From the NCBI RefSeq assembly GCF_000308815.1, contig NZ_BAFX01000094.1:1-64000 (forward strand): DNA of 64,000 nt, in the 5' to 3' direction. The notes under the pieces were generated by a model that had not been told where the DNA came from, searched no databases, and saw only the letters and a program-made list of their open reading frames with translations. Both the position numbers and the translations under genes were made by a program. Below, one piece after another: positions 17,534-27,800 of the stretch (within the stretch, counting starts at the first letter, position 1; the number at the start of each line of letters is the position of its first letter). Source of the DNA: Nocardia concava NBRC 100430. GTDB taxonomy: Bacteria > Actinomycetota > Actinomycetes > Mycobacteriales > Mycobacteriaceae.

Positions 17534-18787
17534 CTACGCGCGCGACCGCGCGATGGCGGAAGGCACTGCGCCCGACCACCATTGCGGATCCGCGGTGCCG
17601 TCGGTGGTGCGCCCGTCGCGGTGGACGTGGTGGCGCACATCGCGTCCCGGCGTCGAGAACTCTCCGGCCAGGGCCCGCTCCAGCCATTCGGCGCCGAACC
17701 GGAAGACCTCGGCCGCCACGCCGCCGAGCGGATGGAATTCGCCCTCGTAGACGCGAATCTCCTTGGGCGCGCGCACCAGTTCGTAATTGGCTAGCGCCTG
17801 CTCGAGCGGTGTCAGCTCGTCGAACTCCCCGATGCCGTACAGCACCGGGCAGGTGATGTCGGCGACCAGTTCGTCCAATGGCATCCGGTCGGCCAGCTCA
17901 CGGTCGAAGGCCGCCTGGTCGTGGTAGCCGGCCATGTACATGTAGTTGTTCTTGAACGTCGGCTGGGCCCGCTCGAAGATGGTCCGGAAATCACCGGTCG
18001 GCGCCTCGAAGGCCGCCAGCGCCGCCAGCCTGGGATCCGTTGCGGCCGCACGCGATCCCCAATATCCGCTCATGCTGATGCCGAACATGCCGATGCGGCG
18101 CGGATCCACCTCCGGCAGCTCGATCAGATAGTCGAGGTAGCGCCGCACGGCGCGCTCGTAGTTGGTGAGATCGACGGTCAGACCGTTCGCGCGGCTCTCG
18201 CCCTGGCCCGGACCTTCGATGGACAGCGCGACCACGCCCCGCGAGGTGTAGTACCGCTCGGCCGCGGCGATGTAGTCCTCCTTGATCATGTCCATGCCCG
18301 GGCCGAGAATCACCGCCGGCGCCCCCTGCACCGGCCCGGCCGGCAGGTGCAGCAGCGCGAAGATCTGCTTGCCCTCGAAGTCGAGGACCACCCGCCGGAC
18401 CAGGCCGCCACGCAAGCTCCCCAGTCGTTCGACGCAGTGGTCGGCGCGCTCGCGGAAGGCGAGCTTGCGCGGGTCGGCGGCGTCGAAGAACGAATACTGG
18501 GCCCGCCCCCACATCACCGCCGCCCGGGTGTAGAGGTCGGCCGCGGTGCGCCCGAAGCCGTTTCGCTCGTGATGCGCGGCGCGCTCCTCGGCCTGGGCGG
18601 CGATGCTCGCCCACGCCTTGGGCAGCATCGCCCCGCTCTGCACCAGAGCGAAGACCTTGTCGAAATCGGTGTGGTCGTGCCCGAGCTGTTCCATGGTGCC
18701 CTTGGCCTGCGGATGCAAGGCGTCGAAACCGCCTTGCGCCAAGGCGATGTCGAGCGCCCAGCTCTGGCCGACGGATCGAGTGGTCAT
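17534..18787 (-). CDS. Alpha/beta hydrolase (FrsA/DUF1100-like esterase)
   Basis: 417 residues with an N-terminal helical cap and a C-terminal alpha/beta hydrolase core. The nucleophile elbow is GISMSG, an oxyanion segment is LGPGMDMIKEDY, the acid is probably Asp in GEFDELTP and the His is in GEFHPLGG. It resembles FrsA-like and 2,6-dihydropseudooxynicotine hydrolase-like enzymes that act on C-C or ester bonds. ATG 18787 (MTTRSVGQ) is used because longer starts fall in the operator array. Divergent from marR with three palindromes between, so probably repressed by MarR. Confidence 0.85.
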   Translation of the reverse strand: MTTRSVGQSWALDIALAQGGFDALHPQAKGTMEQLGHDHTDFDKVFALVQSGAMLPKAWASIAAQAEERAAHHERNGFGRTAADLYTRAAVMWGRAQYSFFDAADPRKLAFRERADHCVERLGSLRGGLVRRVVLDFEGKQIFALLHLPAGPVQGAPAVILGPGMDMIKEDYIAAAERYYTSRGVVALSIEGPGQGESRANGLTVDLTNYERAVRRYLDYLIELPEVDPRRIGMFGISMSGYWGSRAAATDPRLAALAAFEAPTGDFRTIFERAQPTFKNNYMYMAGYHDQAAFDRELADRMPLDELVADITCPVLYGIGEFDELTPLEQALANYELVRAPKEIRVYEGEFHPLGGVAAEVFRFGAEWLERALAGEFSTPGRDVRHHVHRDGRTTDGTADPQWWSGAVPSAIARSRA

Positions 18788-18808
18788 GGCGATTCCCTTC
18801 GATATAGC

Positions 18809-18848
18809 TAAGTACTTAATTGCTAAGTACTTATTCATTAAGTACTTA
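18809..18848. promoter_or_regulatory. Three TAAGTACTTA palindromes at exact 15-bp spacing
   Basis: Perfect 10-bp palindromes TAAGTACTTA occur at 18809-18818, 18824-18833 and 18839-18848, each start 15 bp after the last, between the divergent hydrolase and marR genes. The region is strikingly AT-rich for this genome. A MarR operator array controlling both genes is the natural reading. Confidence 0.88.
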
Positions 18849-18896
18849 GGTTATGCTCGTTGTCAACCTGGAACGATCCGTCGACTGGAGAAGCCC

Positions 18897-19352
18897 GTGA
18901 CACCGGACCGCGAATCCGACCGCGCCACCGCCCTCGATCTGCTGGCCCGGGCCGCGTATCGGCTCAGTGCGGCCGATTCCCGGCTGCGCGGGCGCGCGAC
19001 CCGATCACCCGAGGCCCTCTCCCTCACCCATGCCCGGGCCCTGCGCGTGCTCGATGAACAGGGACCGCTGCCGATCGGCCAGCTCGCGGCCAAGGCCGAA
19101 ACGACCGGCGCCGCAACCACTCAGCTGGTCAACGGGCTGGCCGCGGCCGGATACGTGACCAGGGAGCGCCTCCCCGGTGACAAGCGCTCGGTGCTGGTCG
19201 CGCTGACCGACGCCGGACGCGTCCGCTGCCGCGAGCGCATGACCGCCATGGCCGACGCCCTACAGGACGAATTGGGCGACCAGGACCTCACCGCGCTGCG
19301 CTCCGCCACCGAGGTGCTCGATCGGCTCGCCACGATTTACGACCGGCTGTGA
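18897..19352 (+). CDS. MarR family transcriptional regulator
   Basis: A 151-residue winged-helix protein. The HTH is in LPIGQLAAKAETTGAATTQLVNGLAAAGYVTRERLPGDKRS, where DKRS is the wing typical of MarR, and dimerisation helices lie at both ends. The GTG at 18897 follows CTGGAG. It is divergent from the alpha/beta hydrolase with the palindrome array between, so it probably represses both and responds to a ligand related to the hydrolase substrate. Confidence 0.92.
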   Translation: MTPDRESDRATALDLLARAAYRLSAADSRLRGRATRSPEALSLTHARALRVLDEQGPLPIGQLAAKAETTGAATTQLVNGLAAAGYVTRERLPGDKRSVLVALTDAGRVRCRERMTAMADALQDELGDQDLTALRSATEVLDRLATIYDRL

Positions 19353-19372
19353 CACAGCCCGCGGCGCGCGAG

Positions 19373-20101
19373 TCAGTACAGCAGCGGGCCGAGGCGGGTG
19401 GCGCAGGCGAGGGCCGGGTCACGGTGGGACTCGAGGGCGGGGAGCCGGTTGCTCGGGCCGGTGAGGCACACCGCGCCCGCCAACGCGCCGAGGGCGTTGT
19501 AGATCGGCAGGGCCAGGCAGGCGATGCCCGGGACGAGTTCGTCCGCGGCCCTGGCGTATCCGGCGTCCCGGACCGCGTGCAGGTCGTCGGCGAGGGCGCC
19601 GTGGTCGACCTTGGTGCGGGCCGCGATGCGCACCGGATTCGCGACCAGCGCGCGCCATTCGGTCCGTGAGGCGAGCAGCAGTTTGCCCGCGGCGGAGGCG
19701 TGCAGGTGCCGGGAGAGTTCGCGCTCGCCCGGGATCGGGTGGTCGGGGTCCTCGCTGAGCACCTGCACCGCGGCGGGACGGAAGTTCATGAGGTGCACGG
19801 CGAATCGAGTGGAGGCGCGGAAATCGTCGAGCAGGTCGCGGGCGGCGGTGGAGACCACGGGGACGTTGACCGCGGCGGCGAAACCGCGCAGCCGCGCGCC
19901 CAGCGCGAACCCGCGCAGATCGCTAGTGCGGACCAGATACTCGTCCGCGACAAGGGAATTGAGCAGCCGATAGGTGGTGGCGGGCGCGATGCCGAGACGT
20001 TCGGCGATCTCCTTGGCGGTGACGCCCACACCGCAGTCGGCGACCGCCTCCAGGATGGCGATCGAGTTGGAGACGGTATTGGTCCGGCCGGTGTCCTTCA
20101 T
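19373..20101 (-). CDS. IclR family transcriptional regulator
   Basis: 242 residues: N-terminal winged HTH (SIAILEAVADCGVGVTAKEIAERLGIAPATTYRLLNSL) and a C-terminal GAF-like IclR effector domain (HLHASAAGKLLLAS, GIACLALPIYNALGALAGAVCLTGP). It starts 6 bp after the stop of the upstream permease gene, so the two form an operon. It may control that permease and possibly the second, divergent APC permease at 21825. The effector is likely a small acid or amine but is not known. Confidence 0.9.
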   Translation of the reverse strand: MKDTGRTNTVSNSIAILEAVADCGVGVTAKEIAERLGIAPATTYRLLNSLVADEYLVRTSDLRGFALGARLRGFAAAVNVPVVSTAARDLLDDFRASTRFAVHLMNFRPAAVQVLSEDPDHPIPGERELSRHLHASAAGKLLLASRTEWRALVANPVRIAARTKVDHGALADDLHAVRDAGYARAADELVPGIACLALPIYNALGALAGAVCLTGPSNRLPALESHRDPALACATRLGPLLY

Positions 20102-20107
20102 CAGCGC

Positions 20108-21577
20108 CTACCGGAAGGTCACGGTCGGGAGCAGGTCGGCGCGCTGCGGCTCATCGTAGATTCCGATGCCGCGCAACCGATCCGGCGCGAGAACCCGCAG
20201 CCCGATCGTGAAGACGACGGCGGCGGCCAGCACGGCCGCGTACGCGATCACCACGGTGACATTGTCATTGCGGGCCGAGACCGCCGCGGCGACCATGAGC
20301 GCGCCGAGCAATACGGCGAGCACCGGGCCGAGAATCGTCATGGCACGACTGGATTCGCCGATCCGCCGCAACAATGCCGGGGTGGCCAGGCAGGCGAGCA
20401 GATACGAGCCCAGATAGCCCAGCGCGCTCAGCGTCAGGAAGCTCCGAATCCCGTCCTGCGGTTCGGCGCCCGAGAGCAGGTACCACAGCGCGCACCCGGT
20501 CACGGCCGTCACGGCTACCACGATCGCGGGCGCCGGGGTCCGAAAGCGCGGATGCGCACGCCCGACGACCGCCGGTGCGATGCCCTCGCGGGCCATCGTG
20601 AACAGCACCCGCACCAGCGCATTGACGGAGGCGACGGTGCAGGCGAAGAACGACGCCGCCACCCCGAGATCCAGCACCGCGCCCAGGAATCGCGAATTGT
20701 CCTGCAGCAGCAGATCGGTGACCGGCGTCGAACTCGACGCCGTCCCCGCCGGCGCGGAGGCCAGCGCCACCGCCTGCGCCGCCACCGCGATCAGGTAGAT
20801 CACGCCCGCCGCCACCGGCGTCCAGACCAGGGTCCGCGGCACCGACCGGAACGGCCGGTACGCCTCGGCGGACAGCGTTGTCGCGCTCTCGAATCCGACG
20901 AAGGCGCTGATGGCCACCACCGCGCTCATGGCGAGATTGCCGGTGCCGCCGTGCCATTCGAAGGCCGGTCCGGCGGGCGCGCCGTGCGTGTCGCGGGTGA
21001 GCAGATAACCCATGAGCGCGAGCACCGTCACCACGGACACGCACTCCACCAGCAGTGTCGCCGACGCGGACAGCCTAATGCCGCGCACCATGAGCAGTGC
21101 CGCCACCACGGCCGCGACCAGTAGCAGCCCGATAATCGTTGCGGTCCCGCCGAATCCGGCGAACCCGGCCGTGACCGCGATCTGATCCAGATAGGTCCCC
21201 ACCGCGATCAGCCCCGCCACGCTCACACTCGCGTACCCGACGATCGCCGACCAGCCGACCGGTACCGCGACCGACGGCCCGAGCCCCTTCGCCACATACG
21301 TGTACAGCCCGCCGCTGACCGCCAGCCGCTGCGCCATGGGCCGAATCACCAGCGCCACACCCCAGGCCAGCAGCGCCGCCGCCAGGAACGCGGCCACGCT
21401 CGCGCCGCCCCCGGCCGCGCCGATCACGAAGGCCGGGGTCACCACGGCCGTGCCCGAGGGTGCGATGGCGGCCACCGACTGCGCGAACACCGGCACGAAA
21501 GGCAGTTCGCGCCGGGTCAATCCGCGCAGCGGCGACCGTTCGACCACCGGGGGTGGGCTCGGTGCGGCCGCTGTCAT
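20108..21577 (-). CDS. APC superfamily amino acid/amine permease
   Basis: A 489-residue inner-membrane protein with about 12-14 hydrophobic helices, of the amino acid-polyamine-organocation superfamily. The consensus region near helix 1 reads VFAQSVAAIAPSGTAVVTPAF and the substrate-site helix 6 reads ISAFVGFESATTLSAEAYRPFRSVPRTL. ATG 21577 follows GAGAGG (21588-21593); the open frame extends to 21718 with Arg-rich unlikely sequence. Cotranscribed with iclR 6 bp downstream. Substrate unknown. Confidence 0.9.
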   Translation of the reverse strand: MTAAAPSPPPVVERSPLRGLTRRELPFVPVFAQSVAAIAPSGTAVVTPAFVIGAAGGGASVAAFLAAALLAWGVALVIRPMAQRLAVSGGLYTYVAKGLGPSVAVPVGWSAIVGYASVSVAGLIAVGTYLDQIAVTAGFAGFGGTATIIGLLLVAAVVAALLMVRGIRLSASATLLVECVSVVTVLALMGYLLTRDTHGAPAGPAFEWHGGTGNLAMSAVVAISAFVGFESATTLSAEAYRPFRSVPRTLVWTPVAAGVIYLIAVAAQAVALASAPAGTASSSTPVTDLLLQDNSRFLGAVLDLGVAASFFACTVASVNALVRVLFTMAREGIAPAVVGRAHPRFRTPAPAIVVAVTAVTGCALWYLLSGAEPQDGIRSFLTLSALGYLGSYLLACLATPALLRRIGESSRAMTILGPVLAVLLGALMVAAAVSARNDNVTVVIAYAAVLAAAVVFTIGLRVLAPDRLRGIGIYDEPQRADLLPTVTFR

Positions 21578-21824
21578 TCGCGCACGCCTCTCTCGGGTAG
21601 ACACAGCTCTCTGGTTGCCACAGCGTCGCCGACGCGTATTGCGCCGACGTAAACGCGAGTAACGACGGCTTGTCGCGAGGCGAGACAAAACTCTCGCGCC
21701 TTTCTCGCCGACGGTCACCGTCGCAGGCCCGCCCCTGTTACAGACCGCCTATAACGTTCCGGCCCATCGGAAATGAACCCGCCACCCGGTGTTTCGGGGG
21801 CGGGCGCAGTAGAGAGACGGGTCC

Positions 21825-23342
21825 ATGACGCAGCAGATCGACCGCGCTACCGCCGCGCCAACCGCCACCGCCCCACCCGACGGGGTGCATCGGCTGAAGG
21901 CCAATGCCGTCGGTTTGCTCGGTGTCGTCTTCATGGCCATTGCCACGGCCGCGCCGATCACCGCCATGACCGGCAATGTGCCGTTCATGATCTCGGCGGG
22001 CAGCGGTAAGGGCACGCCCGCGGCGTTCCTGATCGCCATGGTGGTGCTGGCGGTGTTCTCGGTGGGCTTCACCACCATGAGCAAGCACATCACCGCGACG
22101 GGCGCGTTCTACGGATTCATCTCCTTCGGCCTGGGCCGTTCGGCGGGCCTGGCGTCCGGAATGCTGGCGACCTTCGCCTACATGGTGTTCGAGGGTTCGC
22201 TGGTCGGAATCTTCTCCAGCTTCGGCGCGAGCACGGTGTCCGCGCAGCTGGGCTGGGATGTGCCGTGGTGGGTGTTCGCGGCCATCATGCTGGCGATCAA
22301 TGCCATGGGCACCTGGTTCGGGGTGGCCGTGGCCGAGAAGTTCCTGGTCGTGCTGCTCGGTACCGAGTGCCTGGTGCTGGCCATCATGGGTGTCGCGGTG
22401 GCGCTGCACGGCGGTGGGCCGCACGGGTTCTCGTTCGCGCCGCTGAATCCGGTGAACGCCTTCGCCGGTCCGTCGGCGGGGCTGGGTCTGTTCTTCGCGT
22501 TCTGGTCGTGGGTCGGGTTCGAGTCGACGGCCATGTACGGCGAGGAGTCGCGCGATCCCAAGCGGATCATCCCCAAGGCCACCATGATCGCCGTCATCGG
22601 CGTGGGCATCTTCTACGTGTTCGTGTCCTGGATGGCCATGTCCGGCAACGGCATTGCCGAATCCGCCGACCTGGCCGCCTCGGCCAACCCGATGGACGTG
22701 TTCTTCCATCCGACCCAGACCTATGTCGGGCACTGGGCGGTCAGCGCCATGCAGTGGCTCATGATGACCGGTTCGCTGGCCTGCGGCATGGCCTTCCACA
22801 ACTGCGCGGCCCGCTACCTCTACGCCCTCGGCCGTGAGGGTGTGTTCCCGGTCCTCAAGCGCACGGTCGGGCGCACCCACCCCAAGCACGGCTCGCCGCA
22901 CATCGCGGGCCTGGTGCAGACCGCGGTCGCGATCGCGCTGGTGGCCGGGTTCGGTATCGCCGGTAAGGATCCCTACTCCGGCACCTACACACTGCTGGCG
23001 ATCCTGGGCACCATGGCCATCCTGGTCGTGCAGGCCACCTGCTCCTTCGCGGTCTGGAACTACTTCCGCAAGAACCACCCCGAAACCCGGCACTGGTTCA
23101 AGACCTTCGCAGCACCGCTGCTGGGCGGGCTCGCCATGATCGGCGTGGTGCTGCTGCTGGTCACCAATATGGGCACCGCCGCGGGCACCGAATCCGGTTC
23201 CCTCGTTCTGAAGGCCACCCCGTGGCTGGTGGCCGCGATCGCGCTGGGCGGCTTCGGTTTCGCCGAATACCTCAAGCGCCGCTCCCCCGACCGCTACGCC
23301 CTGGTGGGCCGGACCGTCCTGGAGGAAACTCACGAACGCTGA
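21825..23342 (+). CDS. APC superfamily amino acid permease
   Basis: A 505-residue, 12-helix permease. Helix 1 reads LLGVVFMAIATAAPITAMTGN and the helix 6 region FAFWSWVGFESTAMYGEESRDPKRIIPKAT is diagnostic of the family. It is divergent from the other APC permease-iclR operon with a 247-bp intergenic region, so the pair may share regulation and transport related compounds. A clear terminator follows at 23375. Substrate unknown; some relatives import amino acids or ethanolamine-type amines. Confidence 0.92.
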   Translation: MTQQIDRATAAPTATAPPDGVHRLKANAVGLLGVVFMAIATAAPITAMTGNVPFMISAGSGKGTPAAFLIAMVVLAVFSVGFTTMSKHITATGAFYGFISFGLGRSAGLASGMLATFAYMVFEGSLVGIFSSFGASTVSAQLGWDVPWWVFAAIMLAINAMGTWFGVAVAEKFLVVLLGTECLVLAIMGVAVALHGGGPHGFSFAPLNPVNAFAGPSAGLGLFFAFWSWVGFESTAMYGEESRDPKRIIPKATMIAVIGVGIFYVFVSWMAMSGNGIAESADLAASANPMDVFFHPTQTYVGHWAVSAMQWLMMTGSLACGMAFHNCAARYLYALGREGVFPVLKRTVGRTHPKHGSPHIAGLVQTAVAIALVAGFGIAGKDPYSGTYTLLAILGTMAILVVQATCSFAVWNYFRKNHPETRHWFKTFAAPLLGGLAMIGVVLLLVTNMGTAAGTESGSLVLKATPWLVAAIALGGFGFAEYLKRRSPDRYALVGRTVLEETHER

Positions 23343-23649
23343 CTGAAACCCTGCCAACTCCTCATCCATTGGCAACGGCCCGGCGCCTTTCGGCTGCCGG
23401 GCCGTCTTGGGTTTTTCGGGGCGCCGTGCACGTATCCGACGCCCCGCGGTGGCACCCTCGGAAATAGTGCCCGCTGCGGTCCGCCCCACGACGTTCCGAA
23501 CAGTCGGCGCGGGTCATTCGAGGTGATCTCGAAACCCGACCGGCCACAACGAGTGTCACCGCTGCGGGCAGACTCCGCGCACCGCTACGGCGGGGACGGC
23601 ACGGGAGGTCGCCCGGTTGGCGCTGGAGGTCAGTCGATAGCGTGGCCCC
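23343..23649. other. 307-bp intergenic region without a supported gene
   Basis: It holds the terminator of the upstream permease at its left end. In the remaining 240 bp I see no convincing reading frame, RNA gene or repeat; it presumably contains the promoter of the GNAT gene. Confidence 0.6.
23375..23405 (+). terminator. Rho-independent terminator of the APC permease gene
   Basis: A perfect 10-bp stem ACGGCCCGGC (23375-23384) / GCCGGGCCGT (23396-23405) with an 11-nt loop is followed by CTTGGGTTTTT, a T-tract. It lies 32 bp after the permease stop. Confidence 0.9.
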
Positions 23650-24114
23650 ATGCGCATCGTGATCGACGATCTCACCGGACCCGAGGTGATCGGGCTGCTC
23701 GAGGACCACGTGAGGGAGATGCTCGCCAACTCGCCCGAGGAGAGCATGCACGCACTGGACGTCGAGGCGCTGCGCAAGCCCGAACTCACCTTCTGGTCGG
23801 CGTGGGAGGACGGGGAGCTGGCCGGGTGCGGAGCGCTCAAGGAGCTGGATCCGACCCACGGCGAGATCAAGTCGATGCGGACCACCGCGGCGTTCCGGGG
23901 GCGCGGGGTGGCGTCACAGGTGTTGCGGCACATCATCGATGCGGGCCGGGCGCGCGGGTACGCGCGGCTGAGCCTGGAGACCGGGGCGGCGGAGTTCTAT
24001 CTGCCCGCGGTGCGGTTGTACGAGCGCTACGGATTCGAATTCTGCGGGCCGTTCGCCGACTACGTTCCGGATCCGCACAGCGTGTTCATGACGCTGGAGC
24101 TAGCTCGCGACTGA
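23650..24114 (+). CDS. GNAT family N-acetyltransferase
   Basis: 154 residues with the acetyl-CoA-binding motif A in EIKSMRTTAAFRGRGVASQVLRHII (R/Q-x-x-G-x-G/A type) and the C-terminal motif B with FYLPAVRLYERYGFEFCGPF. It resembles putative acetyltransferases such as the YsnE group. The acceptor is unknown. The 3' end overlaps the convergent membrane-protein gene by 15 bp (24100-24114). Confidence 0.9.
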   Translation: MRIVIDDLTGPEVIGLLEDHVREMLANSPEESMHALDVEALRKPELTFWSAWEDGELAGCGALKELDPTHGEIKSMRTTAAFRGRGVASQVLRHIIDAGRARGYARLSLETGAAEFYLPAVRLYERYGFEFCGPFADYVPDPHSVFMTLELARD

Positions 24115-24732
24115 CCGGCGTTCGCGCCAACGGCTCGCCAGCTCTCCCAGCGAGATGATCGCGACCGCCAGGATCACGAAGGCGATGACCAGGACGACCA
24201 GCCCGATCGCCATCGACCCGTAGCCCTGCGACCGCGGATCGATGAACGGGTACGGATACCAGTCGACGATCGGGCCGCGAATCAAGGTGTAGACGCCGTA
24301 GACGATCGGGTACGCGAGCAGCGCCCCGATGAGCCGGGCGCTGATCCCTAGCGCGGCGGGCACCAGCAGCCAGTCGACGAACGCGACCAGCGGCGCCACC
24401 CGGTGCAGGGTGTCATTGGTCCACGGATACGCGATGCCGACGGCGATGTTCTGCAGCAGCAGCGCGTAGACGACGCCGGTGATGACGATGTACAGGGTGG
24501 CCGCGCAGCGGATCAGCTGCCAGCGCCGCCCCTGCGGATCGAACAGCGCGACACCGAGCCAGACCGCGATGATGATCACGTTGGATTGGATCGTGAAGTA
24601 GCTGAAGAAGTTTGCGATGGTCCCACCGGCGGTCAGATGGGTGGCGGTCCAGACCGCCGCCGCGATATCCAGCGCCGCCACCGCCAGCAGCACCAACCGA
24701 CCCCACAGCGGATGCACCGCAACGTCGTTCAT
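24100..24732 (-). CDS. Pr6Pr (FAR-17a/AIG1-like) family integral membrane protein
   Basis: 210 residues with about six membrane segments. The conserved FFSYFTIQSNVIIIAVWL block, WTNDTLHRVAPLVAFVDWLL and YPIVYGVYTLIRGPIVDWYPYPF are characteristic of the Pr6Pr family, whose eukaryotic relatives AIG1/ADTRP hydrolyse fatty-acid esters of hydroxy fatty acids through Thr and His. The Thr (FTIQSN) and His (LHRVAP) that would correspond are present. The bacterial role is unproven. Start at ATG 24732. Confidence 0.82.
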   Translation of the reverse strand: MNDVAVHPLWGRLVLLAVAALDIAAAVWTATHLTAGGTIANFFSYFTIQSNVIIIAVWLGVALFDPQGRRWQLIRCAATLYIVITGVVYALLLQNIAVGIAYPWTNDTLHRVAPLVAFVDWLLVPAALGISARLIGALLAYPIVYGVYTLIRGPIVDWYPYPFIDPRSQGYGSMAIGLVVLVIAFVILAVAIISLGELASRWRERRSVAS

Positions 24733-24893
24733 TCCCCGATATTCGCACGCCGGAGCCCGGAAATGCGGACGATACGCCGAATCGAGCATCCTTCGGGCAA
24801 TCACGGATTCGGCCCGCGCGCAAGCCCGGATCGCGATCACCCGACACCGCGCCGACCGGCCCGGATCAACCTTTCGCTATCGTTGACGGTGCA

Positions 24894-27800
24894 ATGACCA
24901 GGACCGCCGCCACCTCTCGCGAGCTTCGTTCCCGCCTGGCCGATCTCTCGATCCGCGACGAGTACCGATTGCGTCGCCGGCTCGACAAGGCCCGCGGCGG
25001 CGATCTCACCGAACTCGAAGCCGATATCGACGCCGCCCAGCGCCGGGTGGATGCCCGCCGGGCCGCCGTCCCCGCCATCGCGTATCCGGAACAGCTACCG
25101 GTGTCCGCGCGCCGCGACGATATCGCCAAGGCCATCGCCGAAAACCAGGTCGTGATCGTGGCCGGTGAGACCGGCTCCGGCAAGACGACCCAGATCCCGA
25201 AGATCTGCCTGGAACTCGGGCGCGGGATTCGCGGCACCATCGGCCACACCCAGCCGCGGCGACTGGCCGCGCGCACGGTAGCCGAGCGCATAGCCGAGGA
25301 GCTGGGCACCGAACTCGGTGACGTGGTCGGCTATACGGTCCGGTTCACCGATCAGGCGTCGGATCGCACGCTGGTCAAGCTCATGACCGACGGCATCCTG
25401 CTGGCCGAGATCCAGCGCGACCGGCTGCTGCGGCGCTACGACACGATCATCATCGACGAGGCGCACGAACGCAGTCTCAATATCGACTTCCTGCTGGGGT
25501 ATCTGAAGCAGCTGCTGCCGAAGCGGCCGGATCTGAAGATCATCATCACCTCGGCGACCATCGATCCGGAACTGTTCGCCCGCCACTTTGCGAAGCAAAC
25601 AGACGACCCCAGCAGTGACGAGAAGGGCACGCCCGCACCGATTGTCGAGGTGTCGGGGCGGTCCTATCCGGTGGAGATCCGTTATCGGCCGCTGTCGCTG
25701 GAACTTCCGGTCACCTCCGAGGATCCCGACGACGAGGACACCCAGATCGTCGATCGCGATCCCACCGACGCCATCGGCGACGCGGTCCGCGAGCTACAGG
25801 CCGAGGGCGACGGCGACATCCTGGTCTTCCTCTCCGGTGAACGCGAGATCCGCGACACCGCCGACTCACTGCGCGATATGCGACTGCGGCACACCGAGAT
25901 CCTGCCGCTCTACGCGCGGCTGTCGGCGGCCGAACAGCACAAGGTGTTCGAGGCGCACACCGGGCGGCGCGTGGTGCTGGCCACCAACGTGGCCGAGACC
26001 TCGCTGACCGTGCCGGGCATCCGGTACGTGATCGATCCGGGCACGGCACGCATTTCGCGGTACTCCATGCGCACCAAGGTGCAGCGGCTGCCCATCGAAT
26101 CGATCTCGCAGGCCTCGGCGCGGCAGCGGTCCGGCCGCTGCGGCCGTGTCGCGGACGGCATCGCCATCCGGCTGTACTCCGAGGACGACTTCGAATCCCG
26201 GCCGCAGTTCACCGAACCGGAAATCCTGCGCACCAACCTGGCCGCCGTCATTCTCCAGATGACCGCGCTGGGCCTGGGTGACATCGAGAGCTTCCCGTTC
26301 GTCGAGGCGCCCGACAGCCGGGCCATTCGCGACGGCATCGCGCTGCTCGAGGAACTCGGCGCGCTCGGCCGCGCCGAAGCCGAATCCAGCAAGCGCCAGG
26401 ACATTCCGGACGCGAGCCTGATCCTGACCCCCATCGGCCGCGAAATGGCGCAGATCCCCGTCGATCCCCGCATGGCCCGCATGCTCGTCGAGGCCAACCG
26501 CGGCGGCTGCCTCGCCGAGGTACTCATCATCGTCGCGGCCCTGTCCATCCAGGACGTCCGCGAACGCCCCGTCGAGCACCAGCAGGCCGCCGACACCAAA
26601 CACGCCCGCTTCACCGTCGAGGGCTCCGACTTCCTGTCCTACCTGCGCCTCTGGGACTACCTGCGAGAACAGCGCAACGCCCTGTCCTCCAACCAGTTCC
26701 GCCGCATGTGCCGCGACGAATTCCTGCACTACCTCCGCATCCGCGAATGGCAGGACCTGCACGGCCAGCTCCGCACCATCACCCGCGGCCTCGGCTGGAA
26801 CACCGAAGGCTCCGACGCCCAATTCGACCGCACGGCAGCGGTTTCCGGCGACGGCGAGGGCACCTCACGCAACCGGCGCGGCCGGAATCAGGGCCGCGGG
26901 AACGGATCCCAAGGTAGGCGCGGCGGTGCTGCCGGCGGTGGACGGGCCGAGCTGGCGGAGAGCCTCGCCTCCAAGGTCGACAATGATTCGCTGCCCTGGG
27001 ATATGACGTCGATTCATCAGGCGTTGCTGGCGGGCATGTTGTCGCATATCGGCGTGCGGGAGGCCGAGACTCGGGAATTCCTGGGTGCGCGGAACGCCAA
27101 GTTCATGATCTTCCCCGGATCGTCGCTGGCGAAGAAGCCGCCGCGGTGGGTGATGGCGGCCGAACTGGTCGAGACCTCGCGGTTGTGGGGGCGGACCGCG
27201 GCGCGGATCGAGCCGGAGTGGGCCGAGCGGTTGGCTGGGGATTTGGTGAAACGCACGTATTCCGAGCCGCATTGGTCGGCCAAGCGGGGGGCGGCGGCCG
27301 CCTACGAGCGGGTGACGCTGTACGGGATTCCGCTGGTGACGCAGCGGCGGGTGGACTTCGGGCGGATCGATCCGGAGCTGTCCCGCGAGCTGTTCATCCG
27401 GCATGCGCTGGTGCAGGGCGAGTGGCAGACCAAGCATCAGTTCTTCGAGCGGAACCGCGAATTGCTGGAGGACGTCGCCGATCTCGAGCATCGGGCGCGG
27501 CGCCGGGACATCCTGGTCGACGATCAGGTGCTCTTCGACTTCTACGATCAGCGAATTCCGGGCGACATCGTCTCGGTGCGGCACTTCGACAGCTGGTGGC
27601 GCAAGGCGCAGCGCCAGGACCCCACCCTGCTGGACTTCACCGCCTCCACCGTGGTGAACGAGGATGCGGCGGTACTGGATCCGACCGCCTACCCCGACAG
27701 CTGGCGGCAGGGCGAGCTGACCTTCCCGCTCACCTATCAATTCGAGCCGGGACAGGCCGATGACGGTGTGACCGTGCACATTCCGATCGCCCAGCTGGCG

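Noticed and set aside
21738..23489. Long open frame antisense to the APC permease
   Set aside because: It has no recognisable domain, reads as Gly/Arg/His-rich sequence, and mirrors the codon pattern of the permease on the other strand.
24612..24893. N-terminal extension of HrpA
   Set aside because: The sequence is Pro/Arg-rich and overlaps the Pr6Pr-like gene antisense; homologues begin near the ATG at 24894.
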